A DNA stretch of 15,008 nucleotides. Origin: Candidatus Parcubacteria bacterium (GTDB lineage Bacteria > Patescibacteriota > Minisyncoccia > Minisyncoccales > Minisyncoccaceae). A model generated the notes under the pieces. That model saw only the letters and a program-made list of their open reading frames with translations. It was not told where the DNA came from and did not search any database. This document shows positions 1 through 6,614 of the stretch, one piece after another (position 1 is the stretch's first letter; each line of letters starts with the position of its first letter). The stretch is taken from positions 1 through 15,008 of the forward strand of contig JAGOOU010000014.1 in assembly GCA_017992335.1 (NCBI GenBank). The letters are read 5' to 3'. The position numbers were made by a program, and so were the translations under genes.

Positions 1-1044
1 AACAAAAGTAGTTATAAAAACAATATCTTCTGTTTCTGAATCGCTTTTTAAGAATCTTTTGATTCCCTTGAAAGCAAAAAGAATAAAAACAAAAGAGAAG
101 ATAATAAAACTTAGAAACCCTGCGTCAGATAAAATAGTTAAAAAACCAGAAGCTCCTTGATCAACTGGAAAAGGAATTAATATTTTTGCATATTCATAAG
201 AAAAAGTTCCTGGTCCAGATCCAAAAACAAAGCTTTTTGCGTTGCTCAATAAAGAGGAAAAAGAAACTAAAGAAGAATCGCTCATTGATATAGGGCTAGA
301 CAATGTCACAGAATTATTAATAAACTTGGGCGTTAGAAATAAAACAAACAACAAAAGAAAAGATATTAAAGAAAATACAACTCTTCTTTTATTAAAAGAA
401 AAGTCATTTTCTCTTGCTTGTTTCCAAAAAACAAAAAAAGCAAACAGGGAAGCAACAAACCATGCGACATTAAAACCAATCATTATCAAAGCGCAAAAAT
501 AAACAAAAGAAAATATTGAATAAATTATTATTTCAAATCTTCTTTCTCTTGAAAAAATACAATATAAAGATATGCCTAGTGTAGTTGCTATAAGTATTGA
601 TAATGGCTCTATTAATCCATAAACATTATTGCCAATAATTTCAGAAATAAAAACTGCTGAAACTATTACCAAACTGAAACAAAGAGAACCAATGAACAAA
701 AGCGTGTCCTCTTTTCTTTTTAAAAGATTCTTGGCAAAAACAAAAATCAAAAACAAGGAAAAAATAAAAAAGAAGGAGTCGTTTCCTTGGAAAAAACTTA
801 TACTTACATTTTTAGAAAAAGCAGATGACAAAAATAAAGAAAATAAAAAAACAATTAAAAGGTTTTTTGGAATTAAATATTTTTTACTTTTAAAAGATTC
901 TATTAATTGAAAAATAAACATTAAGAGAACGAAAGAAGTTAAAAATACTTTCGCTATTAATAAATCAGCAGTTAAAAATAAAAATGGAAACAAAAAAACA
1001 AAAACAAATAAAGAATACTTTGATAAAATATTGAAATTAATCAT
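1..1044 (-). CDS. O-antigen ligase/polymerase-like polytopic membrane protein (3' end off left edge)
   Basis: Reading the minus strand from ATG at 1044 gives 348 codons without a stop to the window edge, so the C-terminal part is missing. The translation is very hydrophobic, with about eight or more candidate membrane spans rich in Phe, Leu and Ile, separated by short basic loops such as FKSKK, RKRKE and SRERR. Around residues 275-281 is GSGPGTF, in the long hydrophilic loop before the later membrane spans. A glycine/proline motif of this kind is typical of Wzy/WaaL-like (O-antigen ligase family) proteins, which join or polymerise lipid-linked glycans at the outer face of the membrane. The exact substrate cannot be told. 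A perfect TATAAT lies 6 nt before the ATG and no Shine-Dalgarno is visible, so translation is probably leaderless. The plus-strand reading frames inside it are shadows. Certain: a membrane protein. Family call: moderate. Confidence 0.75.
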   Translation of the reverse strand, partial: MINFNILSKYSLFVFVFLFPFLFLTADLLIAKVFLTSFVLLMFIFQLIESFKSKKYLIPKNLLIVFLFSLFLSSAFSKNVSISFFQGNDSFFFIFSLFLIFVFAKNLLKRKEDTLLFIGSLCFSLVIVSAVFISEIIGNNVYGLIEPLSILIATTLGISLYCIFSRERRFEIIIYSIFSFVYFCALIMIGFNVAWFVASLFAFFVFWKQARENDFSFNKRRVVFSLISFLLLFVLFLTPKFINNSVTLSSPISMSDSSLVSFSSLLSNAKSFVFGSGPGTFSYEYAKILIPFPVDQGASGFLTILSDAGFLSFIIFSFVFILFAFKGIKRFLKSDSETEDIVFITTFV

Positions 1045-1050
1045 AAAATT

Positions 1051-1056
1051 ATTATA
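1051..1056 (-). promoter_or_regulatory. -10 box of the membrane protein gene, 6 nt before ATG
   Basis: Minus-strand TATAAT (1056 to 1051) is followed by 6 nt and the ATG at 1044. Transcription starting about 7 nt after the -10 would begin at the start codon. No good -35 is visible: the expected position falls in the T-run of the upstream gene's terminator. Confidence 0.5.
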
Positions 1057-1073
1057 CTATGTTTTTAATAAAT

Positions 1074-1097
1074 AAAAAAGAGAGAGGAATTCCTCTC
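1074..1097 (-). terminator. Rho-independent terminator of the 178-aa gene
   Basis: GAGAGGAATTCCTCTC (1082-1097) is a perfect 16-nt palindrome, followed on the minus strand by TC and a run of six T, then ATTT. The TGA stop of the gene (1098-1096) overlaps the first base pairs of the stem. The T-run lies just upstream of the next minus-strand gene's -10 box, so the two transcription units are separated by only a few bases. Confidence 0.8.
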
Positions 1098-1632
1098 AAT
1101 CAATTATAATCTTCACAAAACTGTACTTTTCTCCATCAACCTCGATGCATTCTCTTGGGAAATGTTCATTTTTATCAATATCTAAAATTATTCTTAAAGC
1201 GTTGCAGTTATGTGGAAATTCATTGTCCCCCAAAACGCAAAAACCTAATCTCCCACTTCTCAGAGGAAGAATATTGGAAACTTGTTCTCCACAAATAAAT
1301 TTGCCGTTTTCATTCTGTTGAATCCTAGGACAATCAACCTCAATAATAGACAATTTTTTTTCTATCTCATTTGCCTTAAGATCAGTGCCAAACTTAGCAC
1401 CAATTTTTTTCTCTTTAAAGAAACGAATTGCTTCTTCTGCACTCGTTGACTCAACAAGTACGTAACAAACCCTCAAGACGGTTGGCATTTTTCTAAGAGC
1501 TTCCATTCTTAAAAGGGTTCCTTTTTGGTGAACAACCTCATAGCCAACACCGTCAATCTCTTTAAGAGACAGAGCGTTTCCGTTCTCAAACTCAATTCTT
1601 CTTGCTTGAAAAGGTATTACACAAACTACCAT
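1096..1632 (-). CDS. Unrecognised 178-aa protein
   Basis: I do not recognise this protein. It is soluble-looking, with no signal peptide or membrane segment, mixed alpha/beta in character and containing seven scattered cysteines that form no recognisable metal-binding pattern. The C-terminus (VDGEKYSFVKIIID) looks like beta strands. The ATG at 1632 is preferred over the in-frame ATG at 1641, because minus-strand AAGGA (1646-1642) directly abuts the upstream ATG but lies 9 nt before the downstream one. The gene has a strong promoter in the divergent pth intergenic region, a leader of about 50 nt and its own terminator, so it is a single-gene unit. Its base composition differs from its neighbours: the 60-nt line starting at 1201 has 25 G+C by my count, against 16 for a line of topA (2881). 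It could be recently acquired or under different codon selection. Confidence 0.75.
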   Translation of the reverse strand: MVVCVIPFQARRIEFENGNALSLKEIDGVGYEVVHQKGTLLRMEALRKMPTVLRVCYVLVESTSAEEAIRFFKEKKIGAKFGTDLKANEIEKKLSIIEVDCPRIQQNENGKFICGEQVSNILPLRSGRLGFCVLGDNEFPHNCNALRIILDIDKNEHFPRECIEVDGEKYSFVKIIID

Positions 1633-1688
1633 GGCAATCATTCCTTGTTAAGTTTTAAAATAGCCCTCAAATAATACGAGGTGCAGCT

Positions 1689-1717
1689 ATTATGCAGATA
1701 TTTGATTAAAAAGTCAA
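1689..1717 (-). promoter_or_regulatory. Promoter of the 178-aa gene
   Basis: The minus strand reads TTGACT (1717-1712), a 17-nt spacer and CATAAT (1694-1689), close to the sigma-70 consensus with ideal spacing. The predicted start near 1682 leaves a leader of about 50 nt carrying AAGGA. This promoter overlaps the divergent pth promoter almost completely. Confidence 0.65.
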
Positions 1718-1730
1718 GTTGATATACAAT
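1702..1730 (+). promoter_or_regulatory. Leaderless promoter of the pth-topA-nagZ operon
   Basis: TTGATT (1702-1707), a 17-nt spacer and TACAAT (1725-1730), then 6 nt to ATG at 1737. The predicted transcript begins at or next to the A of the ATG. This supports 1737 as the start rather than the in-frame TTG at 1719, which lies within the promoter. Confidence 0.65.
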
Positions 1731-1736
1731 AAAGCC

Positions 1737-2249
1737 ATGTTAATAATAGGCTTAGGAAATCCAGGCAAGGAATATGAGAATACAAGACACAACCTTGGCT
1801 TCTATTTTATTGATAAAATCAAGGAATCATTAGATTTTCCTGATTTTAAGATGGAAAAAAAGTACAATGCTTTAATCTCAAAAAAGGGAGACATAATACT
1901 CGCAAAACCCCAAACCTTCATGAATAGGTCCGGAGAATCAGTAAAAAAGCTTTTAAAAAATACATTGATTGTTATTCACGATGAAGTTGATGTAAAATTA
2001 GGACAAGTTAAGATAAGTAAAAATATAACCTCTCACGGACACAATGGTGTAGAGTCAATAATCAATAACATTAAAACCAAAGACTTTACCAGAATAAGAA
2101 TAGGAATTGACTCAGAATATTTAAAAGATGACTTAGAGAAAGAGGTTCTTAAAAAATTTAATACACACGAGAAAGAAGTATTAAAAGAAAACGAATCAAG
2201 TATATTAGAAAAAATAATAGAAACTATTGAAAATGAAAAAAATCAATAA
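1737..2249 (+). CDS. pth: Peptidyl-tRNA hydrolase
   Basis: Pth cleaves peptidyl-tRNA released from stalled ribosomes, recycling tRNA in the cytoplasm. The protein starts with the family hallmark LIIGLGNPG, followed by NTRHNLG, whose H18 matches the catalytic His of bacterial Pth. HDEVDVKLG carries the conserved Asp, and HGHNG the substrate-binding loop. Its 170 residues are slightly short for the family (about 185-195), with a charged Lys/Glu-rich tail. ATG 1737 is chosen because family members begin immediately before the GLGNPG strand and the upstream TTG lies inside the promoter. It is the first gene of an operon: topA starts 17 nt before its stop codon, suggesting translational coupling. 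Confidence 0.95.
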   Translation: MLIIGLGNPGKEYENTRHNLGFYFIDKIKESLDFPDFKMEKKYNALISKKGDIILAKPQTFMNRSGESVKKLLKNTLIVIHDEVDVKLGQVKISKNITSHGHNGVESIINNIKTKDFTRIRIGIDSEYLKDDLEKEVLKKFNTHEKEVLKENESSILEKIIETIENEKNQ

Positions 2250-4263
2250 TTTAATTATCGTAGAAAGTCCGACCAAAGCCAAAACCATAGGGGCTTTTTT
2301 AGACAATGACTATAAAATACTATCTTCTTATGGCCACGTAAGAGATTTGCCTAAAAGCGCTTTGGGAATTGATGTTGATAATGATTTTAAAATTAAATAC
2401 GTTATTCCTACAAAAGCAAGAAAAAACGTAAATCTTCTCAAAAAAGAAGTGGAAAAAGCTGATATGGTATATATTGCTACTGATCCTGACAGAGAAGGAG
2501 AAGCTATTGCCTGGCATTTAATTGAAATATTGGGACTAGGTAAGGATAAAGATTATCAAAGAATTAGTTTTCATGAAATTACGCCTGAAGCAATCAATGA
2601 AGCTATTAAAAAACCCCACCATCTAGACGTTAATTTAGTTAATGCTCAACAAGCAAGAAGAGCTTTGGATAGAATCGTTGGGTACAAGCTTTCCCCTCTT
2701 TTATGGAAAAAAATAGCGAGACATCTTTCCGCGGGAAGAGTTCAATCAGTTGCTTTAAAATTAATCGTTGATAGAGAAAGAGAAATCGAAAAGTTTATTC
2801 CAGAAGAATATTGGACTATTTCAGGATTATTTGAAAATAATAATAAAAGGGTAGAGGCTCTTCTTTCAAAGATTAAGGGCAAGAAGGAAGAAATTAAAAA
2901 CCAGAAAGAAGCAGAAAGAATAACCAATGATTTAAAAGATAAAAAATACAAAGTATCTAAAATAGAAAAGAAAACGGTTAAAAGAAACCCATTACCCCCC
3001 TTCACAACATCAACAATGCAACAAGAAGCTTCTAAAAAGCTTAGATTCCCCTCTTCTTTAACAATGAAAGTGGCCCAAGAATTATATGAAAAAGGGTATA
3101 TTACTTATCACAGAACCGATTCTTTAAATCTTTCTTCTCAGTCTATTATTGCTGCCAAATCTTTTATTGAAAATCAATTTGGAAAAGAATATGCAACCAA
3201 TGGAAGAAGATTTAAAACAAAGAAAAGAGCTCAAGAAGCACACGAAGCAATAAGACCAACAAACATTTCTAATACTTTGGATAAGTTAAAGCTAGATGAT
3301 AAACAAAAAAAATTATACAACTTAATTTGGACAAGATTTACTGCTTCTCAGATGAAAGAAGCTTTATTTAGCTCTATTAAATTAGAAATATCTTCTGAAG
3401 AAAAAGATACTTTTGAAACAAACGGGCTGCACTTACTTTTTGATGGATTTCTAAAAGTTTATCCAATGAAAATAGAAGAAAAAGAAGTTCCTGAATTCGA
3501 TAAAGAAGAAGCATTAAATCTTCTCGAATTAAAACCATTCCAACACTTTACCAAGCCACCCGCAAGATACAATGAAGCATCTTTAATTAAAGAATTGGAA
3601 AATAATGAAATAGGAAGGCCGTCTACTTATGCTCCTACTATTTCTACAATTCAAAAAAGAAACTATGTTGAGAAGAACAAAGAAAAAAGGTTTGTTCCGA
3701 CCGAAACAGGCTTTTCAGTTAATGATTTATTAGCCGAACACTTCCCAGAAATTATTGATATCAAATTTACTGCTAAAATGGAAAATGATTTAGATGAAAT
3801 AGCTGATGATGGAAAAAATTGGATAGACTTGCTCAAAAACTTTTATTCTCCTTTTAATGAAAAACTGGAAAAGAAGTATAAAGAGATTGAAAAAAAGCCT
3901 ACTGAACAAAAATTCGCTGAAAAAGATTGTCCTAAATGCGGAAAACCATTACTTATTAAAAAAAGCAGATACGGAGAATTCATGGCTTGCTCTGGTTTTC
4001 CAGCATGCAAACATACAGAATCAATTGGAAACAGCAATACAAAAACAGGCATGACTTGTCCTAAATGCGAACAAGGAGAAGTAATTACTAAAAAAACCAG
4101 GAAAGGAAAAATATTTTACGGATGCTCGAAGTGGCCTGATTGCGATTTTGCTTCTTGGTATAAGCCAACTGGAGAAAGATGCCCAAAGTGTAATTCTCTT
4201 TTAATTGAAAAAGGCAAAAAAATAGCTTGCGAGAATAAAGGTTGCGACTATGTTAAAAAATAA
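2233..4263 (+). CDS. topA: DNA topoisomerase I (type IA)
   Basis: TopA relaxes negative supercoils through a transient 5'-phosphotyrosine bond. The N-terminal Toprim domain shows IVESPTKAKTI, SYGHVRDLP and the acidic ATDPDREGEAIAWH signature. HLSAGRVQSVALK is the conserved strand-binding segment. The catalytic Tyr is Y292 in YITYHRTDS, and RPSTYAPTI follows. The C-terminus carries three zinc-ribbon modules beginning CPKCGKP, CPKCEQG and CPKCNSL, each with a second Cys pair; this matches multi-ribbon bacterial TopA. The 676-residue length is normal for compact genomes (E. coli has 865 with extra C-terminal domains). ATG 2233 is preferred to the in-frame TTG at 2227. It overlaps pth by 17 nt and nagZ by 14 nt. 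No sign of degradation. Confidence 0.97.
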   Translation: MKKINNLIIVESPTKAKTIGAFLDNDYKILSSYGHVRDLPKSALGIDVDNDFKIKYVIPTKARKNVNLLKKEVEKADMVYIATDPDREGEAIAWHLIEILGLGKDKDYQRISFHEITPEAINEAIKKPHHLDVNLVNAQQARRALDRIVGYKLSPLLWKKIARHLSAGRVQSVALKLIVDREREIEKFIPEEYWTISGLFENNNKRVEALLSKIKGKKEEIKNQKEAERITNDLKDKKYKVSKIEKKTVKRNPLPPFTTSTMQQEASKKLRFPSSLTMKVAQELYEKGYITYHRTDSLNLSSQSIIAAKSFIENQFGKEYATNGRRFKTKKRAQEAHEAIRPTNISNTLDKLKLDDKQKKLYNLIWTRFTASQMKEALFSSIKLEISSEEKDTFETNGLHLLFDGFLKVYPMKIEEKEVPEFDKEEALNLLELKPFQHFTKPPARYNEASLIKELENNEIGRPSTYAPTISTIQKRNYVEKNKEKRFVPTETGFSVNDLLAEHFPEIIDIKFTAKMENDLDEIADDGKNWIDLLKNFYSPFNEKLEKKYKEIEKKPTEQKFAEKDCPKCGKPLLIKKSRYGEFMACSGFPACKHTESIGNSNTKTGMTCPKCEQGEVITKKTRKGKIFYGCSKWPDCDFASWYKPTGERCPKCNSLLIEKGKKIACENKGCDYVKK

Positions 4264-5404
4264 GGTAATCATTATTTTAACAATATTAATTATTGCTTGT
4301 TTTTTGTTTTATCCCAAATCAAAACCAGAGATAAAAATTATCGATCAAGAGCCTCAAACCAATGAAGAAGAATTAAAAGAAAAAATAGGCCAAATGATTA
4401 TTATTGGTTTTAGAGGAATCGAGATAAATAAAGATTCTCAAATAGTTAAAGACATTAATGATTTAAATCTTGGCGGAATCATTCTTTTTGATATAGATAA
4501 TCCAACAAAAACATTCCCAAGAAATATTATTAACTATATTCAGACTAAAAAATTAATCTCTGATATTAAAGAATTGTCTTCATCGAATATTTTTGTTTCA
4601 ATTGACGCTGAAGGAGGATTAGTTAATAGACTTAAAGAAAAATATGGATTTATTAATATCCCTAGCGCTGAAGACATGGGAAAAGAAAATCCAGAGAAAA
4701 CAAAAGAATATGCAATAATATTAGGAAAAGAATTAAAAGAATTAGGATTTAATATTAATTTTGCTCCTGTTGTTGATGTTAATACTAACAAAAATAATCC
4801 AGTAATAGGAAAATTAGAGAGATCTTTTTCGAGCGATCCGGAAAAAGTTTTCATTCATGCTTCTAGTTTTATTGAAGGATTAAATAGCCAAGGCATTATT
4901 TCTTCAATTAAACATTTTCCAGGACACGGAAGCTCTTCTTCTGATAGCCACTTAGGAATGGTTGATGTTACTAATACATATGATAATAAAGAACTTGTCC
5001 CCTATCAAAAGCTTATAGAAAGTGGATATTCTCAAATAGTAATGACCGCTCATATTATGAACACCAAGATTGACCCGGTCTACCCCGCTACCTTATCTCC
5101 ATCTTTCATTAAAAAAATCCTAAGAGACGATTTAGGATTTAAAGGAGTTGTTGTTTCGGATGACATGCACATGGGAGCTATTGTTGATCATTATGGATTT
5201 AATGAATCATTAATCAAAGCAATTGATGCTGGATGTGATATTTTAATAATCTCTAATAATGGGAAGGAATACAATGAAAACACAGCAAAAGAAGCAGTTG
5301 AAGCAATATTTAATGCCGTACAAAGCGGACAACTATCTGAAGAAAGAATAATAGAATCCTATGACAGAATAAAAAATCTAAAACAAGATTTTGAAATAAA
5401 ATAA
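4250..5404 (+). CDS. nagZ: Beta-N-acetylhexosaminidase, NagZ-like glycoside hydrolase family 3
   Basis: GH3 NagZ-type enzymes remove beta-N-acetylglucosamine from peptidoglycan fragments. Residues 221-234 carry the NagZ-specific KHFPGHG followed by DSH, the Asp-His acid/base dyad (D232, H234). VVVSDDMHMG contains the probable nucleophile D304. GQMIIIGFRG (47-56) and SIDAEGGLVNRL match the family's barrel start and substrate loop. The N-terminus (MLKNK plus a hydrophobic stretch to about residue 21) is a signal anchor or signal peptide. IIAC at 14-17 fits a lipobox, but the residues after C17 are hydrophobic, so lipidation is uncertain. The enzyme is thus probably outside the cytoplasmic membrane, as in Gram-positives. 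The start is supported by AAAGG 8 nt upstream. Last gene of the pth operon. Confidence 0.9.
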   Translation: MLKNKVIIILTILIIACFLFYPKSKPEIKIIDQEPQTNEEELKEKIGQMIIIGFRGIEINKDSQIVKDINDLNLGGIILFDIDNPTKTFPRNIINYIQTKKLISDIKELSSSNIFVSIDAEGGLVNRLKEKYGFINIPSAEDMGKENPEKTKEYAIILGKELKELGFNINFAPVVDVNTNKNNPVIGKLERSFSSDPEKVFIHASSFIEGLNSQGIISSIKHFPGHGSSSSDSHLGMVDVTNTYDNKELVPYQKLIESGYSQIVMTAHIMNTKIDPVYPATLSPSFIKKILRDDLGFKGVVVSDDMHMGAIVDHYGFNESLIKAIDAGCDILIISNNGKEYNENTAKEAVEAIFNAVQSGQLSEERIIESYDRIKNLKQDFEIK

Positions 5405-5425
5405 AGCACTTTTAAGTGCTTTTTA
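5403..5425. terminator. Bidirectional terminator between convergent genes
   Basis: AAAGCACTT (5403-5411) pairs with AAGTGCTTT (5414-5422) around TT, with a T-rich tract on each exit (TTTTTATT on plus, TTTATTTTATTTC on minus). The stem contains the stop codons of both the nagZ-like gene (5402-5404) and the minus-strand gene (5414-5412); the latter's last residues KST are encoded by the hairpin. Confidence 0.8.
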
Positions 5426-5879
5426 TTAATAATGGCTCCGTAGTTTTAACAATGTCTTCGGCATTTAATGTAATAATGTGTTTAATAAGAGGTAAAAAAG
5501 ACCTACTTTTTTGCCAAAAAAGAAAAGAAAGGAGAGAAACTATTTCTGCATCTATTTCTTCTAATGTAAGGCTTTCTTCTTGAAGGCCAACCTCTATCGA
5601 TTTTTTAAAAATACCGGCTTTTTTATAATCAAGATAAGCAAATGTTTGCAGATCAAGTTCTTTTTGGGTTCTTAACCTTACAGACTTAACTGATATTTTA
5701 AATGGCTGATAGATATCATCGTTTTGTCTTGAAAGAGCCTTGGAGTTTAACAAATACCATGAATTTTCAAAATCCACATAAACTGCAATGTCTTCAGCAT
5801 CTTCTTGTTCATAAATCATCCATTTAGGATTTACGTCAAAGAAACCAATAAACTCTTTTGTTGTCTCAATTACTTCCAT
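5412..5879 (-). CDS. Unrecognised 155-aa protein
   Basis: I do not recognise this protein. It is acidic and soluble-looking, with no signal peptide. The first ~100 residues look beta-rich with many aromatics (FIGFFDVNPKWMIYEQ, YVDFENSWYLLNSK), followed by a mainly helical segment (EEIDAEIVSLLSFLFWQK) and a short helical tail. The upstream in-frame ATG at 5891 is rejected in favour of 5879, because minus-strand GGTGGT, close to the GGAGGT consensus, lies a few bases before 5879 and would be coding if 5891 were used. It stands alone, divergent from the 42-aa membrane peptide gene across a palindromic region, and ends inside the terminator shared with nagZ. An N-terminal beta domain plus helical tail could fit a structural or regulatory protein, but no function is assigned. 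Confidence 0.72.
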   Translation of the reverse strand: MEVIETTKEFIGFFDVNPKWMIYEQEDAEDIAVYVDFENSWYLLNSKALSRQNDDIYQPFKISVKSVRLRTQKELDLQTFAYLDYKKAGIFKKSIEVGLQEESLTLEEIDAEIVSLLSFLFWQKSRSFLPLIKHIITLNAEDIVKTTEPLLIKST

Positions 5880-5990
5880 TTTTACCACCATTTTTGTTTT
5901 AAATGAACATTTAAAAATTAATATAAAATGAAAATTATGTCAATTGACAAAAATATATAAATATATTATTAATATATTAGAGGTTTTACA
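5880..5990. other. Intergenic region between the 155-aa gene and the 42-aa peptide gene
   Basis: Very AT-rich. Contents seen: the ribosome-binding site of the 155-aa gene (5881-5890 area), the palindrome at 5938-5949, weak -10 candidates on both sides, and the Shine-Dalgarno of the 42-aa gene. The second spacer, 6120-6191, is also AT-rich and shows only the weak -10 candidate. Confidence 0.5.
5938..5949. promoter_or_regulatory. Perfect palindrome carrying back-to-back -35 boxes
   Basis: TGTCAATTGACA is a perfect 12-bp inverted repeat between two divergent genes. Each arm reads TTGACA, an exact -35 consensus, outward on its own strand. On plus, TATTAA lies 17 nt downstream (5967-5972). On minus, TAATTT lies 17 nt downstream (5920-5915). 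It could be a pair of abutting promoters or an operator for a dimeric regulator controlling both genes. The surrounding AT-richness makes the -10 assignments weak. Confidence 0.5.
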
Positions 5991-6119
5991 ATGACAAATG
6001 AAGAACTTAGCGTCTTTGATGAAATAATCATTATTCTTATTAGTTTGATTGGAATGTTTATCCTGGCTATCCTCTTCATTATCGATACTATTGATCGAAA
6101 ATTATTTTGGAAGCATTAA
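5991..6119 (+). CDS. 42-aa single-span membrane peptide
   Basis: ATG at 5991 opens a 42-codon frame ending TAA at 6119, preceded by AGAGG (5979-5983) with 7-nt spacing. The product has an acidic N-terminus (MTNEELSVFDE), a clean hydrophobic segment of about 21 residues (roughly 12-32, IIIILISL to ILFI), and a basic/aromatic C-terminus ending DRKLFWKH. This predicts one transmembrane helix with the positive C-terminus inside. Homology is not recognised. Small proteins of this type often modulate larger membrane complexes, but nothing here says which. It lies divergent from the 155-aa gene and upstream of the carbonic-anhydrase-like gene, 72 nt apart. Shine-Dalgarno, start and composition together make it likely real. 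Confidence 0.65.
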   Translation: MTNEELSVFDEIIIILISLIGMFILAILFIIDTIDRKLFWKH

Positions 6120-6169
6120 TTGTCTTCCTTTTTATTTACAAATTATCAACTTTAATGTATATATTAAAA

Positions 6170-6175
6170 TATAAT
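6170..6175 (+). promoter_or_regulatory. Possible -10 box for the carbonic-anhydrase-like gene
   Basis: TATAAT lies 16 nt before the ATG at 6192. No convincing -35 and no Shine-Dalgarno are seen. The predicted leader is about 10 nt. The region is very AT-rich, so chance occurrence is possible. Confidence 0.3.
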
Positions 6176-6191
6176 TAATTAAATTATTAAT

Positions 6192-6614
6192 ATGCACAAA
6201 TGCAAATCAATTGTTTTTAAATGTATGGATTTTAGATTGACTAAAGAAACTAATCGCTTTCTTGAAGAAAATAATTTATTAGGAGACTGCGATATTGTTT
6301 CTATTGCAGGATCAAGCAAAGCCCTTGCTGATGGAAATGACGAAATAAAAAATCTTCTAATTAAACAAATTAAAACTTCTAAAGATCTTCATGGGGCAGA
6401 GGAAATTATCTTAATTCACCACAGCGACTGCGGAGCATATAAAGCAAGCTGTTGTTTTACTTCTCTTGAAGAAGAAAAAGGATTCCAAATAGAAGACATG
6501 AAAAAAGTAGAAAAGCTTATAAAAGAAAACTTCCCCGAAATGGAAGTTAAAAAAATCTGGGCAGAGATGAAAGATAGCGAAGGAAAAAAAGTTGATTTTT
6601 CTTTTATTAATTAG
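6192..6614 (+). CDS. Small beta-carbonic-anhydrase-like protein
   Basis: The signature zinc and catalytic residues of beta-class carbonic anhydrases are present: C11-x-D13-x-R15 in KCMDFR, and H77-x-x-C80 in HHSDCGAY, giving two Cys and one His as zinc ligands and the Asp/Arg dyad. The order and spacing fit the fold, and the preceding strand EEIILIHHSDC is typical. At 140 residues it is much shorter than plant- or E. coli-type enzymes (about 200-220) but close to minimal archaeal/bacterial forms. It would interconvert CO2 and bicarbonate in the cytoplasm; a different zinc-dependent activity is possible for such short members. No Shine-Dalgarno is visible. Its TAG stop overlaps the parB stop on the other strand by a few bases and no terminator separates the two genes. 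Confidence 0.75.
   Translation: MHKCKSIVFKCMDFRLTKETNRFLEENNLLGDCDIVSIAGSSKALADGNDEIKNLLIKQIKTSKDLHGAEEIILIHHSDCGAYKASCCFTSLEEEKGFQIEDMKKVEKLIKENFPEMEVKKIWAEMKDSEGKKVDFSFIN

Noticed and set aside
242..910. Two plus-strand reading frames of 86 and 93 codons at 242-502 and 629-910
   Set aside because: They are Lys/Asn-rich antisense shadows of the continuous minus-strand membrane protein, with no ribosome-binding site.
1719..1736. TTG 1719 as pth start
   Set aside because: It lies between the -35 and -10 elements, and Pth proteins begin at the ATG 1737 position.
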